A stretch of DNA of 23,564 bases from Actinomycetota bacterium (lineage in GTDB: Bacteria; Actinomycetota; Acidimicrobiia; IMCC26256; PALSA-610), in assembly GCA_005779345.1 (NCBI GenBank), contig SXJQ01000050.1, positions 1-23,564 on the forward strand, in the 5' to 3' direction. This document shows positions 1 to 6,605 of this stretch, in pieces. The notes beneath the pieces were generated by a model that was not told where the DNA came from, ran no database searches, and was given only the letters and a program-made list of their open reading frames with translations. The number at the start of each line of letters is the position of its first letter. Positions within the stretch are counted from its first letter, which is position 1. The translations under genes were made by a program, and so were the position numbers.

Positions 1-1
1 G

Positions 2-535
2 CTGGGCCTGTTCGCATCCGGGACTCCCGTCGTGGCCCTGGACCCGGCCATGCCGCCCGGTCGGGCGCAGAAGATCTCGTCGATCCTCGTCGAACACGGT
101 TACCAGCCCTGGCCGGTTCACAACTTCCGCGACGCGTTTGCGGGCTTCGATCCCGAACGCGTCGCCGCGTTCGGGCGACGCGATGTCGGCCGATTGCTCG
201 GCGACGCCGGCATCGTGCGTCATCGCGGCAAGATCGAGGCCACCATCGCCAACGCCCGCGCGACCGTCGCGCTCCAGGACCGAGGTGATTCGCTGAGCGA
301 CGTCGTGTGGTCGTTCGCTCCCCGTGGCCGGCGTCGCGTTCCGCGACGACTCGGCGACCTCGAGGCCAAGACCCCCGAATCGATCGCGCTCTCGAAGCAC
401 CTGCTCGCCAACGGATTCCGATTCGTCGGGCCGACCACGATGTACGCAGCGATGCAGGCGATGGGGCTGGTGAACGACCATCTCCACGGCTGTCACGCGC
501 GCGCCGCGTGCGTCGGAGCCCGCAACGACCGCTGA
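2..535 (+). CDS. tag: DNA-3-methyladenine glycosylase I (Tag), 5'-incomplete and probably chimeric
   Basis: The reading frame is open from the left window edge. From about base 119 to the stop it encodes a clear Tag C-terminal part: NFRDAFAGFDPERVAAF, GIVRHRGKIEATIANA, a VWSF segment, the LSKHLLANGFRFVGPT block, and NDHLHGC, whose His and Cys match half of the Tag zinc site. Tag excises 3-methyladenine from alkylated DNA in base excision repair. The roughly 40 residues before base 119 do not look like Tag: the conserved EGxQAGLSW segment with the catalytic Glu and the N-terminal zinc ligands is absent. That segment instead reads like an AMP-dependent ligase or NRPS adenylation piece (GTPVVALDPAMPPGR). 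As written the protein would be inactive. An internal GTG at 32 is the first start codon in the window but is unlikely to be the real start. The gene converges with the next one across 11 bases. Confidence 0.75.
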   Translation: MGLFASGTPVVALDPAMPPGRAQKISSILVEHGYQPWPVHNFRDAFAGFDPERVAAFGRRDVGRLLGDAGIVRHRGKIEATIANARATVALQDRGDSLSDVVWSFAPRGRRRVPRRLGDLEAKTPESIALSKHLLANGFRFVGPTTMYAAMQAMGLVNDHLHGCHARAACVGARNDR

Positions 536-546
536 GGTGCCGCGGG

Positions 547-1116
547 TCAGAGCACGCGACCTGCAAATGCCAGCAGTCGATCGGTCACGGGCGCGTCGCC
601 GCCGACGGTCTGTTCGGCATCGAAGACGCCCGGGATGCGCAGGTCGGGTCCGACCATGCGGCGACCGACCTCGAGCGCGGTCTCGAACATCGCGAGGTCG
701 GTGACGGACTGTCCCGTCGCGCGCGCCAGGTCGGCCGCGTGGGTGGCGACATCGAAGATCGCGATTTCGAGCGCGACACCGGCCGGCATCGCGCCGAAGG
801 GCAAGGTCACGATCTTCTCCAACACCGCGGGGTCGGCGAACGCGCTCATCGCCCGTGCCGCGGCCGTGGTCCAGGCGGCGTGAGGGTCGGTGCCGAGATT
901 GTCGCCGCCCATCAATCGACCGAGCACGTCGTCGGGAACCGCGCCGGATTCTGCCGACATCGCGAACATCGTCGCGCCCCCCGTGATGTGGTTGATGACA
1001 TCGCGGGCCGTCCAGCCCGCGCACGGCGACGGGCGGTCGTACAGATCGCCGGTGGTGCCCTCGACGAGACGGGTCGTCTCGGCGACGACCCGACCCAACA
1101 TCGCAATGCTGTCCAT
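547..1116 (-). CDS. TIGR03086-like MDMPI_N/DinB-type metal-binding protein
   Basis: A 189-residue protein resembling the actinobacterial TIGR03086 family, related to the N-terminal metal-binding domain of mycothiol-dependent maleylpyruvate isomerase. Family hallmarks are the RPSPCAGWTARDVINH segment (residues 28-43) and ATHAADLARATGQ (124-136). His43 and His126, with Asp122 four residues before His126, are placed like the His/Glu/His metal ligands of the family. This four-helix DinB-like fold is thought to catalyse mycothiol- or thiol-dependent transfers, but substrates are mostly unknown. The ATG start is supported by a GAGGGGG Shine-Dalgarno sequence (1123-1129) six bases upstream. It stands alone between a convergent tag remnant and the divergently transcribed PhyH gene. 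Cytoplasmic, with no signal peptide. The family call is good; the reaction is unknown. Confidence 0.8.
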   Translation of the reverse strand: MDSIAMLGRVVAETTRLVEGTTGDLYDRPSPCAGWTARDVINHITGGATMFAMSAESGAVPDDVLGRLMGGDNLGTDPHAAWTTAAARAMSAFADPAVLEKIVTLPFGAMPAGVALEIAIFDVATHAADLARATGQSVTDLAMFETALEVGRRMVGPDLRIPGVFDAEQTVGGDAPVTDRLLAFAGRVL

Positions 1117-1200
1117 GGTGTTCCCCCTCGCGCTGGTCCGCCCCTCGAAGTCGGGCGTTCGTCGACCATTCGCACCGGCGCGCCGGGCGGATCACCGGAC

Positions 1201-1206
1201 TACCGT
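1201..1206 (+). promoter_or_regulatory. -10-like box TACCGT for the PhyH gene
   Basis: TACCGT lies exactly six bases before the ATG at 1213. That places the predicted transcription start on the start codon itself, so the mRNA would be leaderless. No ribosome binding site is visible before the ATG, which fits. Confidence 0.5.
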
Positions 1207-1212
1207 TTCGTC

Positions 1213-2430
1213 ATGATCCCGACCATCGACTTCCGGGAGTTCCACGAGGTCGCGTTACCCGCCCGCCTCGCGGCCGGCAACGGTGCGCTCGCCGGCCCCG
1301 ACGCGACCCAGATCGGACCGCTCGCGATCCGCACCCCCGACGGCGCCTACACCTATCGCGGCACCGGCGACACCGTCGAGATCGTCGCGGGCGACGCCGA
1401 CGCCAAGACGGTCGTCGGCCTCGACCTCGACTCCTGGCGCGGCCTCGTCGCCGACCTCGACACGCCACCCGCGCTCTTCTATGGCGGTCGCGTCGAGGTC
1501 GTGCGCGGCAACCCGTTGCGCTTCGTGCGCTGGGAGCCGGCCCTGCGCGCGATGTTCCACGGTCGTCCGATCTTCGATCCCGCCACGGTCGACCTCCGCG
1601 ACCGCGCCGGCGCGCCGCTCGCGATCGCGCGTTCGTTCACCCTCGACGAGATCCGCTCCGACGACACCGACGCCCGCCACTTCCTCGCGACCGCGGGCTA
1701 CCTGTGGGTCCGCGAGGCGTTCGACCTTGCCGAAGTCGCGGAGATGCTCGCCGAGGCCGACCTGCTCCACGACGAGGCGGTCGAGGGCGACCAGCAGTCG
1801 TGGTGGGGCCGCGACGCCGGTGGTCGCGCGGTGCTGTGTCGCGTCCTCACGGGCGCCCGTCGCGAACGCCTCCAGCGCCTCCACCGCGACGATCGCGTCG
1901 GGCTCGTCGCGTCGCTCCCGGGCATCGAACTCCGCAACGACGCCGGCAACGATCGCGACGGGATCACCGTCCTGTGGAAGACCCCGAACGTCGTCGAGGG
2001 ACTCGCCGACCTGCCATGGCACCGCGATTGCGGCATGGGCGGCCACGCGTCGGCGTGCCCGCGCTACGTGATGACGATCTGCCTCACCGACGGCTCACCC
2101 GAGGCGGGTGAGCTTCGCTTCCTACCCGGCTCGCACATGTTCAGTCACCCGTTCATCGACGGGCGAGACGAATCCGCGCCGCGTGGCGTGTCGATCCCGG
2201 TGGCAGCGGGCGACATCACGATCCACATCGGCGACGTCATGCACGTTTCGATGCCGCCGACGAGCGAGGCCGCGCCCCACCGCGTATCGGTGCTCATGGG
2301 CTTCGCCTCGCCCGAGGCGAAGCACCACCGCGGCGAGCGTCACTACAACGACGTGCTGCTCGGCGCCGACGACGGTCAGGTCGCCCATCTCGCCGACCTC
2401 GTGACGCCTGATCAGCCGAGCAACGCCTGA
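1213..2430 (+). CDS. Phytanoyl-CoA dioxygenase (PhyH) family protein with SCP2-like N-terminal domain
   Basis: A 405-residue predicted Fe(II)/2-oxoglutarate-dependent oxygenase. Roughly residues 40-115 resemble an SCP2-like lipid-binding domain (DGAYTY..., a D-rich strand, ALFYGGRVEVVRGN). The C-terminal two thirds hold the PhyH jelly roll: WHRDCG with His270 and Asp272 as facial-triad ligands, GELRFLPGSH, the distal His344 in DVMHVS, and Arg357 as the likely 2-oxoglutarate anchor. The family hydroxylates fatty acyl-CoAs or other hydrophobic small molecules; the substrate here is unknown. The reading frame stays open far upstream, but the ATG at 1213 is preferred because family similarity begins there and a TACCGT box sits just before it. 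The upstream extension would also overlap the MDMPI gene. The 3' end overlaps the convergent flavin monooxygenase gene by 19 bases. Confidence 0.85.
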   Translation: MIPTIDFREFHEVALPARLAAGNGALAGPDATQIGPLAIRTPDGAYTYRGTGDTVEIVAGDADAKTVVGLDLDSWRGLVADLDTPPALFYGGRVEVVRGNPLRFVRWEPALRAMFHGRPIFDPATVDLRDRAGAPLAIARSFTLDEIRSDDTDARHFLATAGYLWVREAFDLAEVAEMLAEADLLHDEAVEGDQQSWWGRDAGGRAVLCRVLTGARRERLQRLHRDDRVGLVASLPGIELRNDAGNDRDGITVLWKTPNVVEGLADLPWHRDCGMGGHASACPRYVMTICLTDGSPEAGELRFLPGSHMFSHPFIDGRDESAPRGVSIPVAAGDITIHIGDVMHVSMPPTSEAAPHRVSVLMGFASPEAKHHRGERHYNDVLLGADDGQVAHLADLVTPDQPSNA

Positions 2431-3569
2431 CCGTACCCGTTGAGGGTGTTGTTCTCGACGTAGATGTGTTGGGTGCCCGCGTGGAGGTCGCGGAAGCATC
2501 GCTGGATCACGCCGGGGCGCAAGCCGGCCGAGCCCGCCCACGTGTAGGCGAACCGCGACGCGTCGGCCGCGACCCTGGTCGCGTAAGTCGTGGCGGCGCG
2601 GAGGCGCTGTTGTTGCAGGTGCGTGGCGGCACCGTCGGCGCGCGCCGTGCCATCGGCCGCGGCGAACGACTCATAGACCAGCGCCTTGGCCGCGCGGAGC
2701 GCGCAATCGTGGGTCGCGAGTTCGTATTGGAAGATCGGGTCGGCAGCGATCGTCGTGAAGCCCGCCATCCGGACTCGTGTCTTGGCGAGTTCGACGATCT
2801 CGTCGAGCACGCGCCGACCGACCCCGAGCGCGAACCCGGCGTGTCCGGCGGCCGTGATCGCGAACAACCCGACGGCGAATCCCGAGCCACCCCGCAACTG
2901 CACGTGCTCGAGCAGTGAGTACGTGAACTCTTCGGGCACGTACACGTCGTCGATCACATAGTCGAACGAGCCCGTCGAGGTGAGCCCGAGCACGTCCCAG
3001 TTGCCGCGGAATTCGACGGCATCACGCGGTACGAGCACGATCCGCATCGCCGGGAGGCCCGATTCTGCCGTGAGCGGGGCACCGTCGGCGTCGACCTCGA
3101 CGGTGCCCGCGCCGATAAACGAGGCGTGCGCGCAGCCGGACCCGAACTGGTAGTGCCCGCTCACGCGGTAACCACCTTCGACGCGGCGCGCGGTGCCGAC
3201 CGGGCCGAGCATCCCGGCGTGGATCCCGCGCACCCCGGCGGCGAACATCTCGTGCGCGGCCGTTTCGCCCGTGTAGATCGCAGCGAAGCACGACGACGTC
3301 GCGTTCGCCATGACCGACCACCCGGTCGAGCCGTCGGCGCGCGACAGCTCCTCGAAGAGCGCGAGCGCGGTGCAGAGATCGGTTTCGAGTCCGCCGAGCG
3401 CGCGCGGCACCAACGCCCAGAACATCTCGGCGCCGGCCAGCGCATCCACGACGACCTGGGTCGTCGTGTTCTCGCGTTCGGCGACATCGGCCTCGGCTTC
3501 GATGAGCGGAGCGAGCGCACGGGCACGGTCGAGGAGTGCCTCGTCGATGGCGATCGTGCCGGTCGTCAC
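2412..3569 (-). CDS. HsaA-like flavin-dependent monooxygenase (acyl-CoA dehydrogenase fold)
   Basis: A 385-residue protein of the acyl-CoA-dehydrogenase-fold monooxygenases, the group of HsaA and related two-component flavin hydroxylases. Visible features are the N-terminal helical region ending in LVPRALGGLETD, ELSRADGSTGWSVM, a middle beta-domain (GGYRVSGHYQFGSGCAHA), and a C-terminal bundle ending FRDLHAGTQHIYVENNTLN. It lacks the EGT catalytic-base motif of true acyl-CoA dehydrogenases, which supports oxygenase function using reduced flavin from a partner reductase. HsaA is about 394 residues, so the length fits. The GTG start at 3569 overlaps the LLM stop codon in a GTGA, implying translational coupling and one operon. 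The reductase could be the flavin reductase at 12365-12856, but that is inference. The substrate is unknown. Confidence 0.82.
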   Translation of the reverse strand: MTTGTIAIDEALLDRARALAPLIEAEADVAERENTTTQVVVDALAGAEMFWALVPRALGGLETDLCTALALFEELSRADGSTGWSVMANATSSCFAAIYTGETAAHEMFAAGVRGIHAGMLGPVGTARRVEGGYRVSGHYQFGSGCAHASFIGAGTVEVDADGAPLTAESGLPAMRIVLVPRDAVEFRGNWDVLGLTSTGSFDYVIDDVYVPEEFTYSLLEHVQLRGGSGFAVGLFAITAAGHAGFALGVGRRVLDEIVELAKTRVRMAGFTTIAADPIFQYELATHDCALRAAKALVYESFAAADGTARADGAATHLQQQRLRAATTYATRVAADASRFAYTWAGSAGLRPGVIQRCFRDLHAGTQHIYVENNTLNGYGQALLG

Positions 3570-4669
3570 GAGAACTCCGGGATCACGTGGCGGCCGACCA
3601 GTTCGATCGTCTGCATCACCTTGTCGTGGGGGATCGCATACGGATTCACGAGGCACAACAGGAGGTCGACGCCGGCCGCTTCGTACTTGCGGCACTGCTC
3701 GATCGCGTCGTCGGGGGTACCGCACACGCACGCGTTCATCCCCATCAGGATGTCCATCGAGAGCAGGTCGAGAGAACCGTCGTCGTCGTGCTGCTTCATC
3801 TCCGCGGCGTAGTGGTAGTTCCCGAGATCCTGGTCGCGCTCGGCCATCCATTCGGCGAGGCCACCGATCTGGCGGGCACCCACCTTCGGGTACCACTCGA
3901 AGCTCTCGGTGGCCACGGCGCGCGCCTCCTGCGCCGTCGGGGCGACGTTCATCATCGTGAACGTCGCGGCCTGCTCGTTGACGAACTTGCCGATCGGTGC
4001 CGTGCACCCGGCGATGGCATCGCGGTAGACGCCGATCTTGCGACCGATCTCCTCGGGAGGAACCCCGACGGCGAAGGAGCACAGCCCGAGACCGAGTTCG
4101 CCGACCTGCACGTGGCCTTCGTCGCTCGTCGTCGCGCCCCAGATCGGTGGATGCGGATCCTGCAACGGCTTCGGCTGGACCCGACGCCTCGGGAGCTGCC
4201 AGTACTCACCGTCGAACTCGTTGTACTCGTTCGTCCAGCAGTCGACGACGTGCTCGATCGCTTCGAGCCACATCGCGCGGGTCTCGCGCGGGTCGATGCC
4301 GAATCCCTCGAGTTCGATGCGAGTCGCGCTGCGGCCGGTGCCGAAGTCGACACGGCCGTTCGAGATCAGGTCGAGCACTGCGGCCGACTCCGCGCTCCGC
4401 ACGGGGTGGTTGTACGGCTTGGGCATCAGGCGCACGCCGTAGCCGAGCCGCATCCGCTCGGTCCGGCTCGCGATCGCGCCGTAGAGCACCTCCGGGTTCG
4501 AACAGATCGAGTACTCCTCGAGGACGTGGTGCTCGACCGTCCAGAACGCGTGCCAACCCATCGCCTCGGCGAAGATGGCTTCTTCGAGCGTGTCCTGGTA
4601 CGCGCGGTGCTCCTTCTCCTTGCTGAACGGCCGAGTCACCGGGATCTCGTAGAACAGGGCGAACTTCAC
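3566..4669 (-). CDS. LLM-class flavin-dependent oxidoreductase (luciferase-like)
   Basis: A 367-residue protein with the bacterial luciferase-like TIM-barrel pattern: KFALFYEIPV at the start, AEAMGWHAFWTVEHH, SICSNPEVLYGAIASRT, the strongly conserved GRVDFGTGRSATRIELEGFG, and PHPPIWGATT. Such enzymes use reduced FMN or F420 to oxidise small organic substrates; the pattern alone does not show which cofactor. The GTG start is set by a clear GGAGG six bases upstream (4676-4680), and no homology lies before it. It is the first gene of a two-gene operon: its TGA overlaps the GTG of the HsaA-like monooxygenase. A candidate sigma-70-type promoter lies at 4727-4756. Confidence 0.88.
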   Translation of the reverse strand: MKFALFYEIPVTRPFSKEKEHRAYQDTLEEAIFAEAMGWHAFWTVEHHVLEEYSICSNPEVLYGAIASRTERMRLGYGVRLMPKPYNHPVRSAESAAVLDLISNGRVDFGTGRSATRIELEGFGIDPRETRAMWLEAIEHVVDCWTNEYNEFDGEYWQLPRRRVQPKPLQDPHPPIWGATTSDEGHVQVGELGLGLCSFAVGVPPEEIGRKIGVYRDAIAGCTAPIGKFVNEQAATFTMMNVAPTAQEARAVATESFEWYPKVGARQIGGLAEWMAERDQDLGNYHYAAEMKQHDDDGSLDLLSMDILMGMNACVCGTPDDAIEQCRKYEAAGVDLLLCLVNPYAIPHDKVMQTIELVGRHVIPEFS

Positions 4670-4675
4670 GTCGGG

Positions 4676-4680
4676 CCTCC
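4676..4680 (-). promoter_or_regulatory. Shine-Dalgarno GGAGG of the LLM oxidoreductase
   Basis: GGAGG on the minus strand, six bases before the GTG at 4669, fixes the start of a gene whose reading frame is open far upstream. It contrasts with the leaderless-looking starts elsewhere in the window. Confidence 0.75.
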
Positions 4681-4726
4681 GGCCAATGGGTCGATGTCGC
4701 AAGCGGTTCACATCGCGAGAACACGA

Positions 4727-4756
4727 ACGATGGCAACGCGTCGCATTGTTCGTCAA
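4727..4756 (-). promoter_or_regulatory. Candidate promoter for the LLM/HsaA-like operon
   Basis: On the minus strand TTGACG (4756-4751) and CATCGT (4732-4727) are separated by 18 bases, close to -35/-10 spacing. This would give a leader of roughly 50 bases carrying the GGAGG site. The -10 is imperfect. Confidence 0.35.
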
Positions 4757-4773
4757 ACCGCGGCTACGACCGC

Positions 4774-4795
4774 GACCGCGCCGACGGGCGCGGTC
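4774..4795 (-). terminator. Hairpin at the end of the ABC exporter operon
   Basis: GACCGCGCC and GGCGCGGTC form a perfect 9-bp GC-rich stem with a four-base loop. It begins at the stop codon of the ABC exporter and lies 3' of it on the minus strand. There is no T tract, which is common for actinobacterial terminators. Confidence 0.45.
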
Positions 4796-6122
4796 AGGGT
4801 CGGTGGGTCGACCACGCGGCGAACAGCGCGGCGTACCGCCCACCGCGAGCGAGGAGTTCGTCGTGGGTACCCCACTCCGCCAACCGACCACCATCGATGA
4901 CAGCGACCCGGTCGGCGCGCGCCGCGGTCGACAGTCGGTGGGCGACGACGACCACCGTCCGACGCTCCATGAGCCGCTCGAGCGCCTGCTCCACCGCGTG
5001 CTCCGTACCCGGATCGAGGTTCGACGTCGCCTCGTCGAGGACCAGGATGCGGGGGTCGGCGAGCGCCGCGCGCGCCAGCGAGACGAGCTGTCGCTCCCCT
5101 GCCGACAGGCGCGAGCCGCCCTCGCGCACCTGCGTCGCCAACCCCTCGGGGAACGCCGCGAATCGTTCGTAGAGACCGAGCGCGCGGAGCGCCGAGTCGA
5201 CGTCGGCGTCCGACGCGTCGGGACGCCCGATCCGAACGTTCTCGCGCAACGTGCCCGCGAACAGGTAGCCCTCCTGGGGGACGACGCACATCGTGCGCCG
5301 CAACGACGCGATCGTGACGTCGCGCAGGTCGTGTCCACCGATCGTGATCACGCCCGATCGCGGGTCGTAGAAGCGCGCGAGGAGCTTGGCCAACGTGCTC
5401 TTGCCTGCTCCCGTCGGCCCGACCAATGCGACGCGCTCACCGGCGTGGATCGTCACCGACACGTCGGTCAGCACCGGATCGTCCAAGTACGCGAACGAGA
5501 CGACGCGCACCTCGATGTCGCCCGGGTCGCCCCGAAGGTCGCCAGTCAGGTCGCCAGTCAGGTCATACGCACCGGGGCGTTCGTGCACCGACGGTGCGGT
5601 GTCGAGCAGGCCGAACAGCTTGCCGAGCGCGGCGCCGGCCGACTGCACCGTGTTGTAGAACTGGCTGAGTTGTTGCACCGGCTCGAACAGGTTGTTGAGG
5701 TACAACACGAACGCGGCGACCGTCCCGACCGTCACGGCGTCGCGATGGGCGAGCACCCCGCCGAGACCGAGGATGAGCGCCGTCCCGCCGACGCCGGCGA
5801 ACTCCACCATTGGGAAGTACTTGGCCGAGATCCGCACCGTCGTGAGGTTCGCCCGGTATTGCGCCTCGTTCGTGTCGTGGAAGCGTTCGGTCGCGTTCGC
5901 CTCACGCGAGAATGCCTGCACGACGCGGATGCCCTCGAGGCTCTCCTGGAGCGTCGACATGTTCGTCGCGATCCGGTCGCGGACCTCGAGGTACGCGCGG
6001 TTCGAGACTCGACGGAACCAACGGCTGGCGAAGTAGATCGGCGGGACGAGCAGCAGCGTCACGAGCGCGAGTTGCCAACTGATCACGAACAGCACGACTG
6101 TCGTGCCCACGAACAGCAACAC
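4794..6122 (-). CDS. ABC exporter catalytic half, C-terminal fragment after an in-frame TAG
   Basis: This carries the rest of a fused permease-ATPase half-transporter whose first 159 codons lie at 6126-6605 in the same frame, separated only by a TAG and one AAC codon. GTG at 6122 is the first possible restart but lies in the middle of a membrane segment, so it is not a natural start. Fragment residues 1-170 hold the remaining transmembrane helices. The ATPase domain has Walker A GPTGAGKS (235-242), Q-loop Gln283, a non-consensus signature LSAGER (339-344), Walker B ending D363-E364 with the catalytic Glu, and the switch His395. It therefore has an intact Walker A/B/H-loop set but a degenerate signature, as in the catalytic partner of asymmetric heterodimeric exporters. 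A 12-base tandem repeat lies in the linker before the ATPase domain. The intact product would be about 603 residues. Confidence 0.85.
   Translation of the reverse strand: MLLFVGTTVVLFVISWQLALVTLLLVPPIYFASRWFRRVSNRAYLEVRDRIATNMSTLQESLEGIRVVQAFSREANATERFHDTNEAQYRANLTTVRISAKYFPMVEFAGVGGTALILGLGGVLAHRDAVTVGTVAAFVLYLNNLFEPVQQLSQFYNTVQSAGAALGKLFGLLDTAPSVHERPGAYDLTGDLTGDLRGDPGDIEVRVVSFAYLDDPVLTDVSVTIHAGERVALVGPTGAGKSTLAKLLARFYDPRSGVITIGGHDLRDVTIASLRRTMCVVPQEGYLFAGTLRENVRIGRPDASDADVDSALRALGLYERFAAFPEGLATQVREGGSRLSAGERQLVSLARAALADPRILVLDEATSNLDPGTEHAVEQALERLMERRTVVVVAHRLSTAARADRVAVIDGGRLAEWGTHDELLARGGRYAALFAAWSTHRP
5536..5564. repeat. 12-bp tandem repeat in the ABC linker
   Basis: AGGTCGCCAGTC occurs twice in tandem, followed by five bases of a third copy. 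In the minus-strand protein this encodes a repeated TGDL between the transmembrane and ATPase domains. The unit is a multiple of three, so copy number can vary without a frameshift. Confidence 0.8.
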
Positions 6123-6125
6123 GTT

Positions 6126-6605
6126 CTACACCATGAGCACGAGCCCCTGACTCACGAGCTCCTGCAACTCATCGATATCGGAGGTCATCCGCGCGACGAG
6201 GCGTCCGGTCTTCTCCTTCTCGAAGAACTCCATCGACAGGCCCATGAGGTGCCGGAACACGTGGGCACGGAGGTGCCGCAAGAAGCTCTCGCCGAGGCGC
6301 GCGACCATCCGCGTGACGGCCCGTCCGAGCACGAGACCCGCGAGCGCAAGGACGAGGTAGAGGCCGACCGCGAGGTCGAGCGCACCGGCATCGCCGCGCG
6401 CGAGCCCGCGGTCGATGCCGTACCGCACGAGCGACGGGCCGGCGATCAGCGCGCCGACCTGCACCGTGACCACGAGCGCAGCCCGCGCGATCCCGCCGCG
6501 CCACGGCGTCAGCATCGTCCACAGGCGCCGGAGGACGCGCTTGGCCTCGTCGCGGCTCAGCGTCTCGTCGGGCAGCGCGTCGCCCCAATGCCCCTGGCCC
6601 CTCAC
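6126..6605 (-). CDS. ABC exporter catalytic half, N-terminal fragment ending at a premature TAG
   Basis: 159 codons from a GTG at 6605, whose GTGA overlaps the TGA of the upstream ABC gene, so the two halves were clearly translationally coupled. The fragment holds the cytosolic N-terminus, the first transmembrane helices (ARAALVVTVQVGALIAGPSL and LAVGLYLVLALAGLVLG) and the intracellular-loop motif EFFEKEKTGRLVARMTSDID. It stops at TAG (6126-6128) in the third membrane helix, and the same frame continues at once with the remaining transporter (4794-6122). Alone it cannot transport anything. The TAG may be a real nonsense mutation or a one-base sequencing or assembly error. TAG ends other genes in the window normally, so codon reassignment is unlikely. 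Confidence 0.8.
   Translation of the reverse strand: MRGQGHWGDALPDETLSRDEAKRVLRRLWTMLTPWRGGIARAALVVTVQVGALIAGPSLVRYGIDRGLARGDAGALDLAVGLYLVLALAGLVLGRAVTRMVARLGESFLRHLRAHVFRHLMGLSMEFFEKEKTGRLVARMTSDIDELQELVSQGLVLMV

Noticed and set aside
307..1212. N-terminal extension of the PhyH gene to an upstream start
   Set aside because: It would overlap the MDMPI gene on the other strand, has no domain similarity, and ignores the TACCGT box before the ATG at 1213.
6126..6128. TAG as a reassigned sense codon (recoding) in the ABC gene
   Set aside because: TAG terminates the flavin reductase (12365-12367) and the other ABC exporter (18061-18063) exactly where family similarity ends, so it works as a normal stop here.
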